DNA of 28,602 nt from positions 1 through 28,602 of the forward strand of contig CALBKP010000111.1 in NCBI GenBank assembly GCA_937895825.1. The letters run 5' to 3'. Below the pieces are notes generated by a model. The model was not told where the DNA came from and ran no database searches. It saw only the letters and a program-made list of their open reading frames with translations. The DNA comes from an uncultured Alistipes sp. Its GTDB lineage: Bacteria; Bacteroidota; Bacteroidia; Bacteroidales; Rikenellaceae. Made by a program: the position numbers and the translations under genes. Shown in pieces: positions 16,375-24,420 of this stretch (position 1 is the stretch's first letter; every line of letters begins with the position of its first letter).

Positions 16375-16497
16375 GTTTTGGGGCAGCTGCACGCTGTGCG
16401 TGTAATGAATAGAGTGATGATAGGTCAGCGCACAAGTTCGCACCTATCATCACTCTACTCATATTCTGCTGATGCAGAACAACATCTGCCCCAAAAC
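16375..16497. repeat. 123-bp nested palindrome
   Basis: Outer arms GTTTTGGGGCAG (16375-16386) and CTGCCCCAAAAC (16486-16497) are perfect complements. Inside, AGAGTGATGATAGGT (16411-16425) and ACCTATCATCACTCT (16442-16456) form a perfect 15-bp stem with a 16-nt loop. Small hairpins CACGC/GCGTG (from 16390) and TTCTGC/GCAGAA (16464-16479) flank it. The whole could form a cruciform or a structured RNA, or be a small MITE-like element. No coding potential. Confidence 0.7.
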
Positions 16498-16605
16498 AAT
16501 CTACCCCGTTAGTGGACTCGAATTTAGGGAGGGTTACCTCGGTCGTACTCCCGCACCGCCACAAGTGGCGACTGCGACACTCCCTCGGTGAGGTTGCAAG
16601 CAACC

Positions 16606-16630
16606 TTCGAGCCCCTGAGGGGGTACAGAA
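16606..16630 (+). repeat. tRNA 3'-end repeat, copy 2
   Basis: Exact 25-nt copy of 16320-16344 without the 5' part of a tRNA. It is preceded by a hairpin (AGGTTG/CAACCT) and followed directly by its own terminator. Confidence 0.85.
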
Positions 16631-16660
16631 GAGAAGAACAAAAGTTCTTCTCTTTTTTTT
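16629..16660 (+). terminator. Terminator after tRNA-end copy 2
   Basis: An 11-bp stem (AAGAGAAGAAC / GTTCTTCTCTT) closes loop AAAA and is followed by a T-run. It has the same layout as the tRNA terminator but a different stem sequence. Confidence 0.8.
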
Positions 16661-16761
16661 GTGCCCTTAGGGAGCGAGAACCCTGGATGTGCCTATTTCT
16701 CAGGGAGGTTGGGAGGGTGTAAACTAAACGAGCACACGACTGCCTACTGCAAGTAGCGCAG

Positions 16762-16785
16762 TCGAGCTCCTGAGGGGGTATAGAA
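16762..16785 (+). repeat. tRNA 3'-end repeat, copy 3 (diverged)
   Basis: TCGAGCTCCTGAGGGGGTATAGAA matches copy 1 at 22 of 24 positions. It is preceded by a long hairpin (CGACTGC..CTAC / GTAG..GCAGTCG at about 16737-16764). Confidence 0.75.
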
Positions 16786-16814
16786 GGGAAGAACGGGAGT
16801 TCTTCTCTTTTTTT
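16785..16814 (+). terminator. Terminator after tRNA-end copy 3
   Basis: Stem AGGGAAGAAC / GTTCTTCTCT with loop GGGA, then a T-run. It shares its core GAAGAAC/GTTCTTC with terminator 2. Confidence 0.8.
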
Positions 16815-17279
16815 ATCTGAGACTAATTGTGCGGTTGGGTGATGCTCTGCGTAGTAAAGGCAGCTTTTGTTTCTCGTTTTTTTTTGTTGTTCAAGAAGTG
16901 ATGCACGCCCCCAGGGTGGGATGCTTTAGTAGTGTATTGCAATTGTTTTGTTGGCTCATCGTAAAATTCTCGGTGGAGATCTGAGAAAAAAACATGCAAA
17001 AATACCGGTGATAATTATTTCTATTTTGCTTATATTCAACATGGTAAATACTCCTACTTTTGGGGTGTGTAATCATAAAATCATGTTGTGTAATCTGCTT
17101 AAAATAGAGGGAAGGGTGTGCGAATAAATGTGGAGGCTGAAATAGTGTTGATGATGTGATATTTAATAGGACTAAATTAGGTATTTTGAACTTTTTATGT
17201 TATATTTGCAAGTTGGTTTAGTATTGACCTTTAAATGCTAACCTTTGATTGATATTGGAACTATTAACTTGGATAGAGT
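16815..17279. other. Intergenic region upstream of the biosynthetic operon
   Basis: 465 nt without a credible gene. Mostly AT-rich; the only signal I can support is the -7 box TATATTTG at 17201-17208, 72 nt before fabG. A minus-strand frame of 61 codons at 16891-17076 has no recognisable features. Confidence 0.5.
17201..17208 (+). promoter_or_regulatory. -7 box of the biosynthetic operon promoter
   Basis: TATATTTG matches TAnnTTTG. No TTG sits at the standard spacing, so the promoter may need an activator or be weak. Leader about 65 nt. No other clear promoter is seen inside the operon to 26517. Confidence 0.5.
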
Positions 17280-18008
17280 ATGAAATACGCATTGGTTACA
17301 GGTGGCTCACGTGGATTGGGAAGGGCGATATGTCTTAAGTTCGCTCAGATGGGTATCCCTGTAATTGTTAACTATCAGTCTAATAAGCAGGCTGCAGAGG
17401 AGGTATGTGCTGAGATATGCAACAATGGTGGTAGTGCTTCGATTCTTCAGTTTGATGTTGCCTCGGAGAATGAGGTTAATACGGCGCTTGAGGCGTGGGA
17501 GAAGGAGCATCCCGAGGATTATATTGCTTACCTTGTAAACAATGCAGGCATTCGTCGTGATAATCTGATGTTTATGATGCCAACTGAGGATTGGCATGCT
17601 GTCATCAATACGTCGCTCAATGGCTTCTATTACGTGACGAAGTTCTTGTTGCCAAAGATGATGATGCGTAAGCGAGGTGGTAGGATTGTGAATATGACAT
17701 CGCTGTCAGGTTTGAAGGGTATGGCGGGTCAGACGAATTATAGCGCAGCCAAGGCCGCGCTGATAGGCGCAACTAAGGCCTTGGCACAGGAGGCTGCTGC
17801 GCGTAGTGTCACGGTAAATGCAGTCGCACCAGGCTTTATTGATACGGATATGACAAAGGAGCTGCCTCAGGACGAGTTGAAGAACCTTGTGCCAATGAAA
17901 CGTTTCGGTAAGCCTGAGGAGGTGGCAGCACTCGTAGGCTTCTTGTGTTCTGACGAGGCAAGCTATATCACTGGTGAGGTAATAAGTATTAACGGAGGTT
18001 TATATTAA
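17280..18008 (+). CDS. FabG-like 3-oxoacyl-ACP reductase
   Basis: 242 residues, a complete short-chain dehydrogenase: TGGSRGLGRAI (7-17) binds NADPH, NNAG at 87-90, and catalytic S141, Y154 and K158 (Tyr-x3-Lys in YSAAK). It reduces beta-ketoacyl-ACP to 3-hydroxyacyl-ACP in each elongation cycle. It is the first gene of the operon, 18 nt before a ketosynthase, so it is probably the dedicated ketoreductase (ApeQ-like) of the polyene pathway rather than the housekeeping FabG. Confidence 0.93.
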   Translation: MKYALVTGGSRGLGRAICLKFAQMGIPVIVNYQSNKQAAEEVCAEICNNGGSASILQFDVASENEVNTALEAWEKEHPEDYIAYLVNNAGIRRDNLMFMMPTEDWHAVINTSLNGFYYVTKFLLPKMMMRKRGGRIVNMTSLSGLKGMAGQTNYSAAKAALIGATKALAQEAAARSVTVNAVAPGFIDTDMTKELPQDELKNLVPMKRFGKPEEVAALVGFLCSDEASYITGEVISINGGLY

Positions 18009-18026
18009 GGAGAAATTATACAGAAC

Positions 18027-19247
18027 ATGGGTCGTGTAGTAATTACCGGCATGGGCATTTGGTCGTGTCTGGGAACAAACGTTGAAGAGGTTAAGGAGTC
18101 GTTGTACAATGGCAAGTCGGGCATAGGCATCGAGCCAGAGCGACTGACGTATGGCTATCAGTCTGCCTTGACAGGCATTGTTAAGAAACCTGTGTTGAAG
18201 GGTCTTATCGATCGTCATCTGCGACGTGGCATGTCCGAGGAGGCGGAGTATGCATTTATGGCGAGCAAGCAGGCCTTCGAGATGGCTGCTATTGATGACG
18301 ACTACCTTATGAACAATGAGGTGGGTTGCATCTTTGGTAACGACTCGTCGGCAAAGCCAGTGATTGAGGCGGCACACATCATGGATGAGAAGCACGACAC
18401 GGAGCTCCTCGGCCAGTCGTTTATATTCCAGGCGATGAACTCTACCGTGACGATGAATCTTAGCACTATTTTTAAACTCAAGGGTGTTAACTTCACGGTG
18501 AGTGCGGCGTGTGCCAGCGGTAGCCACTCCATAGGTTTGGCTTACCTACTCATTAAGGGTGGCTTGCAGAGCATTGTGCTTTGTGGCGGTGCTCAGGAGA
18601 CTAACTTCTACTCTATGGCATCGTTCGATGCTCTTGGTGCCTTTTCTAAGAATATGGACGAGCCCACGAAGGCGAGCCGTCCGTTTGACCGCGACCGTGA
18701 TGGACTTGTTCCGAGCGGTGGTGCAGCAGCATTGATACTTGAGGATTACGACCACGCTGTGGCACGCGGTGCAAATATCATCGCCGAGGTTGTGGGCTAT
18801 GGCTTTTCGTCTAATGGAACGTCGGTCATTAGCCAGCCAAGCGATGAGGGGTGTTTGCGAGCCATGGAGCGAGCACTCGCGGATGCCGGTATGACACCCG
18901 CCGATATCGATTATATCAATGCCCACGCTACAAGTACTCGTCAGGGCGATATGTTCGAGGCTATGGCCATAGGTAAGCTCTTTAAGGGTGAGCATGCGTT
19001 GGTGAGCAGCACAAAGAGTATGACGGGACACGAGTGCTGGATGGCCGGTGCGAGTGAGTTGGTATATTCGATTATCATGATGCAAAACAGCTTTGTTGCA
19101 CCTAATATCAACCTCGAAAACTGTGATGAGTACTCCGAGCACTTGAACTTGGCACGTACGGCTGTCGATACAAAGGTAGACACCGTATTGAGTAACTCGT
19201 TTGGCTTTGGTGGAACAAATAGTGCGTTGGTTATTAAGAAATTATAA
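18027..19247 (+). CDS. Beta-ketoacyl-ACP synthase (KAS II-like)
   Basis: 406 residues. The thiolase-fold Cys-His-His triad is intact: C162 in SAACASG, H300 in NAHATS, H335 in KSMTGHE, with K330. It condenses malonyl-ACP with a growing acyl-ACP. Unlike the two later ketosynthases, it lacks a C-terminal extension. The usual GHxLGAAG is replaced by GHECWMAGASE, suggesting a subfamily distinct from FabF, as in aryl polyene ketosynthases. Next come two secreted proteins, beginning 13 nt after the stop. Confidence 0.92.
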   Translation: MGRVVITGMGIWSCLGTNVEEVKESLYNGKSGIGIEPERLTYGYQSALTGIVKKPVLKGLIDRHLRRGMSEEAEYAFMASKQAFEMAAIDDDYLMNNEVGCIFGNDSSAKPVIEAAHIMDEKHDTELLGQSFIFQAMNSTVTMNLSTIFKLKGVNFTVSAACASGSHSIGLAYLLIKGGLQSIVLCGGAQETNFYSMASFDALGAFSKNMDEPTKASRPFDRDRDGLVPSGGAAALILEDYDHAVARGANIIAEVVGYGFSSNGTSVISQPSDEGCLRAMERALADAGMTPADIDYINAHATSTRQGDMFEAMAIGKLFKGEHALVSSTKSMTGHECWMAGASELVYSIIMMQNSFVAPNINLENCDEYSEHLNLARTAVDTKVDTVLSNSFGFGGTNSALVIKKL

Positions 19248-19260
19248 AAAGACGTTGTCC

Positions 19261-19827
19261 ATGAGGAAGATGATTATTCTGCTGGTTTGTGCGCTACTAA
19301 GTGTGAATGCTTTTGCCCAGAATCCGTTGATGACTGTTAAGAGTGGTTCGTTGGATGTCTTCAACGAGTCTGTGAATATCAATGTTGTTATTGATGATTA
19401 CAATCCCATAATTGATGGTCGCGATAAGGGCGCAAAAGAGTATTATACGGAGCAGGGTGGAAACCGATATACCGATTTTTGTGCCGATTTGGTGCGTGCT
19501 CACAAGAGCTTTGTCTCGTACTATAACGCCGAGAAGAGTGGTGTGAAGTCTACGGTAGGTACTTCGGATGATGCACCCTATACCTTGCAGATTCATGTGT
19601 CACTGATGAATGTCGGCAGTGGCGGAGCCTCGGTATTTGGATTGTCGCATAAGTCGGGCGGAGCACTCATCAATGGTGATATGAAGTTGGTAAAGAATGA
19701 GAGCGGAGAGGTGATGTGCGAGATAGAGTTTCAGGGTATTAAAGGTGTAAGATGCCCGACCTTTAATGGCCGCGCCATTAGTGTTTATAGATACTTGGCT
19801 GATGCACTCTTGGATATAGTACAATAG
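19261..19827 (+). CDS. Secreted protein of unknown function, tandem paralogue A
   Basis: 188 residues with a signal peptide ending AFA/QN at about residue 19. I chose ATG 19261; an in-frame ATG at 19201 lies inside the ketosynthase gene. The mature part reads GSLDVFNESVNINVVID early, AHKSFVSYYN in the middle and ends RAISVYRYLADALLDIVQ. These blocks are shared with the next gene. The predicted fold is beta-rich with a C-terminal helix. No family recognised. Location inside a fatty-acyl/polyene operon suggests a periplasmic step, such as handling the lipid product or aiding export. Confidence 0.7.
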   Translation: MRKMIILLVCALLSVNAFAQNPLMTVKSGSLDVFNESVNINVVIDDYNPIIDGRDKGAKEYYTEQGGNRYTDFCADLVRAHKSFVSYYNAEKSGVKSTVGTSDDAPYTLQIHVSLMNVGSGGASVFGLSHKSGGALINGDMKLVKNESGEVMCEIEFQGIKGVRCPTFNGRAISVYRYLADALLDIVQ

Positions 19828-19846
19828 ATAAACTGAACGTCTGAGT

Positions 19847-20425
19847 ATGCGAAAAATAATTCTGATCTTGGGCTGTATCGCCTCGTGCGTCTGTAGCTTT
19901 GCAAGGAATCCGGTGAGAGTAGATGGTGGCTCGTTGGATATATTTACGGAGCCCATATCTATCAATGTGGAGATTAACGAATCGGAGGCTTTGATCGCTG
20001 GCCTTAGCCAGAGTTTTATGGATTACCTTGTTGAGCGTAGCGAGGGGGCAGATGAGAGGTTTGACGACGACCTAAACCGTGCGCACGATAGTTTTATTTC
20101 ATACTACAACGAGAAAAAGGGTGATATAGCCTCTACGGTAGTTATGTCGGAGGAGTGCGCTTACACGTTGTACGTCTACGTTACAAAGGTTAACGTCGGC
20201 AATAGCTCACCAAACTTAGATAATATCAATTACAAGGCTGGTGGCGCACACATTAGCGGCAATATGCTGTTGGTGGATAACGCAGCTAAGAAGGTCATTT
20301 GCGAGATGAGTTTCAAGAGGGTTAAGGGTGTGAGATCGCCTGTATTCAGCGCACGCGCAATCAGTATGTACCGCTATTTGGCCGATGGCCTACTACGTAA
20401 TATCAGAAAGAGTAATAAAAATTAA
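19847..20425 (+). CDS. Secreted protein of unknown function, tandem paralogue B
   Basis: 192 residues with a signal peptide ending SFA/RN at about residue 20. It is clearly related to the preceding gene throughout (GGSLDIFTEPISINVEI, AHDSFISYYNEKKG, VKGVRSPVFSARAIS, YRYLADGLL) but diverged well beyond a recent duplication. It has a basic C-terminal tail (RKSNKN) that paralogue A lacks. The two may form a heteromeric pair in the periplasm. Function unknown. Confidence 0.7.
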   Translation: MRKIILILGCIASCVCSFARNPVRVDGGSLDIFTEPISINVEINESEALIAGLSQSFMDYLVERSEGADERFDDDLNRAHDSFISYYNEKKGDIASTVVMSEECAYTLYVYVTKVNVGNSSPNLDNINYKAGGAHISGNMLLVDNAAKKVICEMSFKRVKGVRSPVFSARAISMYRYLADGLLRNIRKSNKN

Positions 20426-20440
20426 CTAAAATAAACAATT

Positions 20441-20683
20441 ATGAATCGTACAGAGATTGAAGAGAAGGTAAAGAGTTTTCTTATTGAGGAGCTTGAGATT
20501 GAGGCGGAAAACATCTTCCCTGATGCTAAGCTAAAGGATGATATGGGCATCGATAGCCTCGACTACGTAGATATCGTGGTTATCGTTGAGCGTAACTTTG
20601 GTTTTAAGATCAAGGCAGAGGAGATGGTAGGTGTGGATACCTTTGCCAAGTTTTGCGACTATATCGAGAGTAAGATAAACTAA
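20441..20683 (+). CDS. Acyl carrier protein 1
   Basis: 80 residues, acidic, four-helix ACP. The phosphopantetheine attachment serine is S39 in GIDSLDYVD. The long AT-rich leader before the ATG resembles strong Bacteroidota translation starts. It carries the growing chain for the ketosynthases around it. A second, sequence-distinct ACP lies at 24163, so the pathway probably uses different carriers for different stages, as ApeE/ApeF do. Confidence 0.95.
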   Translation: MNRTEIEEKVKSFLIEELEIEAENIFPDAKLKDDMGIDSLDYVDIVVIVERNFGFKIKAEEMVGVDTFAKFCDYIESKIN

Positions 20684-20690
20684 GCTGCGT

Positions 20691-21569
20691 ATGGCAGAGA
20701 GACAGTGGTCGGGAAAGACGTATGGTAATGGGCTGATGCATCGTTGGCTCATTAACTTCTTGCGTTATACAGATGTGAGATTTCTGTATATCTTCACTGC
20801 TGTCTTCATCCTGCCCGTATGCTTGATCGTAAATCGTAGCCGCAAGAGCTCGTATTCCTACTTTCGCGACGTTCACGGCATGGGGCGATGGCGTTCGGCG
20901 TGGATGACATACGTCAACCACTACCATTTCGCACAGAACGTCATCGATAAGTTCGCCATGTATGCTGGTAAGCGTTTCGATGTCCAGGTGGACCACTTCG
21001 AGGAGTTTGCCTCGCGTGCCGAGGGCGACGATGGCTTCCTACACTTTAGCGCACATGTGGGTAACTACGAGATTGCAGGCTACACGTTGGTGTCGCAGCG
21101 TAAGAGAATACATGCTGTGGTCTATGGCTTCGAGAAGGACTCAGTTGTGCAGAATCGTACAGGTATGTTCGATAAGACAAACGTCAGTATGATTAGCATG
21201 AGGGAGGATATGAGCCACCTCTTCGAGATAGATCAGGCGTTGTGTAATGGCGATATTGTAAGCTTTCCTACGGATCGCTCGGCAGGAGCTACTAAGTGCG
21301 TCGAGGTGATGTTCTTAGGACGTAAGACAAAGTTCCCGATGGGGCCATTTAGTGTGGCAACGATGCGCGGTCTCGATGTTCTTGCGGTGAATGTGATGAA
21401 GATCAGCGCAAAGCGATATCAGGCGTACATCACTCCACTGCACTACGATAAGAGTGCTCCGCGCCGAGAGCAGATAAGGCAGCTGTCTGAGGCATACGCC
21501 TCGGAACTCGAAAGGAGAGTTAGGCAGTACCCTACGCAGTGGTTCAACTTCTATGACTTTTGGAGTTAG
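20691..21569 (+). CDS. LpxL-like lipid acyltransferase
   Basis: 292 residues, LPLAT/HtrB-LpxL family. One transmembrane segment near residues 31-48 anchors it to the inner membrane. The catalytic HX4E motif is H122-E127 (HVGNYE), followed by a substrate-binding block PTDRSAGATKCVEVMFLGRKTKFP and a P-x-G-P-F. It transfers an acyl group from ACP to a lipid or glycolipid headgroup. In aryl polyene clusters such enzymes are thought to join the polyene to a membrane lipid anchor; here it sits between ACP 1 and the dehydratase-like gene. Confidence 0.87.
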   Translation: MAERQWSGKTYGNGLMHRWLINFLRYTDVRFLYIFTAVFILPVCLIVNRSRKSSYSYFRDVHGMGRWRSAWMTYVNHYHFAQNVIDKFAMYAGKRFDVQVDHFEEFASRAEGDDGFLHFSAHVGNYEIAGYTLVSQRKRIHAVVYGFEKDSVVQNRTGMFDKTNVSMISMREDMSHLFEIDQALCNGDIVSFPTDRSAGATKCVEVMFLGRKTKFPMGPFSVATMRGLDVLAVNVMKISAKRYQAYITPLHYDKSAPRREQIRQLSEAYASELERRVRQYPTQWFNFYDFWS

Positions 21570-21578
21570 AGAGTAATT

Positions 21579-22031
21579 ATGGAGACGATAAATTTAACAG
21601 AGGAGTATCTCCGATCAATAGATGTTCATACCGTCCTGCCGCAGCAGAAACCATTTGTTATGGTCGGACACCTTACGCATTTCGAGATGACAACATCGAC
21701 AACCGAGACGAAGATCGTGGAGTCGAACATATTTGTCGATGACGGTAGATTCTCGGCTGCCGGCATGATGGAGAATATAGCACAAACTTGTGCCGCCAGA
21801 ATAGGCTTTTACAACAAATACATTCTCAAGAAGGAGGTGCAGGTGGGCTTTATCGGGGCTGTGCGTAATTACGAGATTATAGACCTGCCAACGGTGGGCT
21901 CTACAATCCATACCACGGTCGATATTCTGGAGGAGGTATTCGGCATGACGCTGGCCAATGCTAAGATTATGTGCGACGGAAAGGTTATGGCCACGGCTGA
22001 GATAAAGCTGTCGGTGAGATCTGTTGAGTAG
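21579..22031 (+). CDS. Hotdog 3-hydroxyacyl-ACP dehydratase-like protein
   Basis: 150 residues, FabZ/ApeP-like hotdog fold: LPQQKPFVMVGHL at 20-32 and GMMENIAQTCAARIGF for the central helix. In FabZ the active site is the His of LPHRxPF and the Glu of the helix; here the Glu is present but the His position reads Gln22. Either this subfamily uses another residue or the protein is not a classical dehydratase. No other dehydratase is in the operon, so it is the only candidate for double-bond formation in this window. Confidence 0.78.
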   Translation: METINLTEEYLRSIDVHTVLPQQKPFVMVGHLTHFEMTTSTTETKIVESNIFVDDGRFSAAGMMENIAQTCAARIGFYNKYILKKEVQVGFIGAVRNYEIIDLPTVGSTIHTTVDILEEVFGMTLANAKIMCDGKVMATAEIKLSVRSVE

Positions 22032-22054
22032 TTCGTTAGCTTAACTTGTGAGGT

Positions 22055-22483
22055 ATGAAGCAAGACTTGGTATTGTCTGTCGAAAAGCAATTTGAGGTAC
22101 GCTTTAGCGAGGTAGATATGATGAACGTGGTGTGGCACGGATCATATCCGCTCTATTTGGAGGATGCACGCGAGGCCTTCGGTGATAAGTATGGTCTTTC
22201 GTATCATAAATATATAAGCGAGAATATTTTTGTCCCCATCGTCGAGATGAAGATTAATTATAAGCGACCTATCCGCTTCGGTATGAAGCCTACGATCAAG
22301 ATTACGTACCGTCCTACGGAGGCTGCAAAGATTATCTTCGACTATGAGATATACGACCCTGAGAGTGGCGTTGTCTATCTTACAGCATATAGCGTGCAGG
22401 TATTTATGGATAGGGATTATAACCTTATGTGGTATAGTCCTGAGTTCTATACCGAGTGGAAAAAGAGCATGGGATTGATATGA
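22055..22483 (+). CDS. 4HBT-family acyl-CoA/ACP thioesterase
   Basis: 142 residues, hotdog fold of the YbgC/4-hydroxybenzoyl-CoA thioesterase type: FEVRFSEVDMMNVVWHGSY near the N-terminus, with the family's catalytic Asp in the EVD segment and YxxYLEDAREAF following. It probably releases or edits acyl intermediates. Its TGA overlaps the ATG of the next ketosynthase (ATGA at 22480), implying translational coupling. Confidence 0.88.
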   Translation: MKQDLVLSVEKQFEVRFSEVDMMNVVWHGSYPLYLEDAREAFGDKYGLSYHKYISENIFVPIVEMKINYKRPIRFGMKPTIKITYRPTEAAKIIFDYEIYDPESGVVYLTAYSVQVFMDRDYNLMWYSPEFYTEWKKSMGLI

Positions 22484-24153
22484 TTTCCGTAGTTGCAACA
22501 AATATAGTATCGCCTTTGGGCTTTACCACTGATGAGAATTATCGTGCCGTAAGGGGTTGTCGCTCCATGTTGGCGCGATATGATTGTTGGTGTGGTATCC
22601 CCGAGCCATTTGTTGCATCATTATTTAGCGACGAGCAGCGAGACAAGCTACGCATCGAGAATCATACACTCTTCGAGTCGGTGGCAATACGCTCTATTAA
22701 AGATGCACTCGAGCATTGCAATGTAGATGTAAAGTCTCCGTGTACACTATTTATACTTAGCACTACGAAGGCAAACGTCGACGATCTGGGTAAGAGTTAT
22801 TATCTGTCGCCAGGGGAGTCTGCTCGTAAGATTGCCAATTATATAGGCTTTGTTGGTGCGCCTATCGTGGTGTGTAACGCTTGCATATCGGGTGTCGATG
22901 CACAGTTATTGGCGTTTCGATTGTTGTCAAGTGGTGAGTATGACCATGCGGTGGTGTGTGGTGCTGATGTTGTCACTCCATTCGTCGTTACGGGCTTTCT
23001 GTCGTTTAAATCGTTGGCCTTGGAGGAGTGTAGACCGTTTGATATTGAGCGTACGGGATTAAACCTTGGCGAAGCGGCTGCAACGATCGTCTTTAGCCGT
23101 GATACAGATGGCGATAACGCCTGGCGGCTATGCTCGGGAGCTATGAGTAACGATGCCTACCATGTAAGCGCACCGTCGCCAAAGGGTGATGGCTCGTATC
23201 GTGCGACAAGTAAGGTGTTGGAAGGTGTGGCTATCAAAGACCTCGCGCTATTGAGTCTACATGGCACGGCTACAATGTTTAACGACCAGATGGAGTCGAA
23301 AGCTATTGAGCGAGCAGGGCTTAGCGATATACCCCTATCAGCACTAAAGGGCTACTATGGTCATACGCTTGGCGCAGCAGGGGTGTTGGAATCGATAATC
23401 ACCATGCGTGCGCTGGATGACGGCATAGTCTTGGGTGTGCGTGGCTTCGAGGAGATTGGCGTGAGTGGTAGGGTGAATATATCGGCCACGGAGCGTGAGG
23501 CTAAGGGCTGTACGTTCCTTAAGATGATATCTGGCTTTGGTGGTTGCAATGGTGCGTTGTTGTTCTCGAAGCGGCCATGTGATAAGGAGCAAATACTGGA
23601 GGATGTATCACTTCGCGTTAGACATAGAGCGAAAATTACGCACAACTCTGTTGTGATTGATGGTAGAAATATGCCTTGTGAGGGTATGGGTAGAACAATG
23701 CTTACAACCTTATACAAGAGTTGCGTTGGTGACTATCCTAAGTTCTACAAGATGGATACACTCAGTAAGTTGGCGCTGCTTGCGACAGAGTTACTTGTCC
23801 GCGAGGAGGGTGTTAGCGCAGAGCCCTGCTCGGTGGTGCTGTTTAATCGCTCCTCGTCGATTATCACCGATAGTAAGCATCGTGAATCGATTCAAGATAT
23901 TGAGAATTTCTACCCCAGCCCTTCGGTATTCCTATATACGCTACCTAATATCGCATTAGGAGAGGTGGCAATACGAAACAATTTCACTGGTGAGACATCG
24001 TTATATATTCTTGAAGAGAGGGATGAAGAAGTCATGCGTAGGGTCATTAAAAGCATAATGAAACAGCCCGACATCCCACGTCTTATAACAGGTTGGATAA
24101 ATTGTGATGCGGAGGATAACTTTGAAGCAGATTTACAGATAATAACAAAATAA
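22480..24153 (+). CDS. Beta-ketoacyl synthase with C-terminal ketosynthase-like half
   Basis: 557 residues from ATG 22480, which overlaps the thioesterase stop. Residues 1-370 are a complete ketosynthase: C135 (NACISG), H261 (LHGTAT), K290 and H295 (GYYGHTLGAAG). Residues about 375-557 form an added domain (LLVREEGVSAEPCSVVLFN, YPSPSVFLYTLPNIALGEVA) that resembles the ketosynthase N-terminal half of the Ketoacyl-synt_2 type but has no cysteine at the active-site position. The added half may be a chain-length-factor-like or scaffold module. The gene at 24420 has the same architecture. Confidence 0.87.
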   Translation: MISVVATNIVSPLGFTTDENYRAVRGCRSMLARYDCWCGIPEPFVASLFSDEQRDKLRIENHTLFESVAIRSIKDALEHCNVDVKSPCTLFILSTTKANVDDLGKSYYLSPGESARKIANYIGFVGAPIVVCNACISGVDAQLLAFRLLSSGEYDHAVVCGADVVTPFVVTGFLSFKSLALEECRPFDIERTGLNLGEAAATIVFSRDTDGDNAWRLCSGAMSNDAYHVSAPSPKGDGSYRATSKVLEGVAIKDLALLSLHGTATMFNDQMESKAIERAGLSDIPLSALKGYYGHTLGAAGVLESIITMRALDDGIVLGVRGFEEIGVSGRVNISATEREAKGCTFLKMISGFGGCNGALLFSKRPCDKEQILEDVSLRVRHRAKITHNSVVIDGRNMPCEGMGRTMLTTLYKSCVGDYPKFYKMDTLSKLALLATELLVREEGVSAEPCSVVLFNRSSSIITDSKHRESIQDIENFYPSPSVFLYTLPNIALGEVAIRNNFTGETSLYILEERDEEVMRRVIKSIMKQPDIPRLITGWINCDAEDNFEADLQIITK

Positions 24154-24162
24154 ATTTTAGAT

Positions 24163-24420
24163 ATGGAAGAGTTGATTTTACAGTTGAAGGAGCAGATTAT
24201 CGAGACGTTGAATCTCGAGGAGATAACACCTGCTGATATTGACAATGATGCCCCTCTTTTTGGCGATGGTCTATGTCTTGACTCTATCGATGCGCTGGAA
24301 CTGATCGTAATCTTGGATCGTTACTACGGCATCAAGTTGGCAAATCCTGCCGAAGGTAAGGCTATCTTTAAGAGCATCAACACTATTGCAGCGTATATTA
24401 CGGAGAATCGCACGAAATAA
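24163..24420 (+). CDS. Acyl carrier protein 2
   Basis: 85 residues. Attachment serine S41 in CLDSIDALEL. It starts 9 nt after one ketosynthase, and its TAA shares an A with the ATG of the next (TAATG), so ACP and both ketosynthases are translationally linked. More divergent from FabD/F-type ACPs than ACP 1, it is likely the dedicated carrier of the two-domain ketosynthases. Confidence 0.94.
   Translation: MEELILQLKEQIIETLNLEEITPADIDNDAPLFGDGLCLDSIDALELIVILDRYYGIKLANPAEGKAIFKSINTIAAYITENRTK

Noticed and set aside
16301..16603. 100-codon minus-strand frame ending PLRGSNPGPQH
   Set aside because: It overlaps tRNA-Lys, its terminator and the palindrome; such frames are common artefacts of tRNA antisense reading.
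16606..16628. Second complete tRNA gene
   Set aside because: Only the T-loop and acceptor 3' part are present; no D-arm or anticodon arm can be folded upstream.
16320..16785. CRISPR-like array from the repeated tRNA ends
   Set aside because: Only three copies with very unequal spacing, and the repeat is a tRNA 3' end; no cas genes.
22456..22479. Upstream ATG for the ketosynthase at 22480
   Set aside because: The extra residues lie inside the thioesterase gene and precede the usual ketosynthase N-terminus; the ATGA overlap at 22480 is typical coupling.
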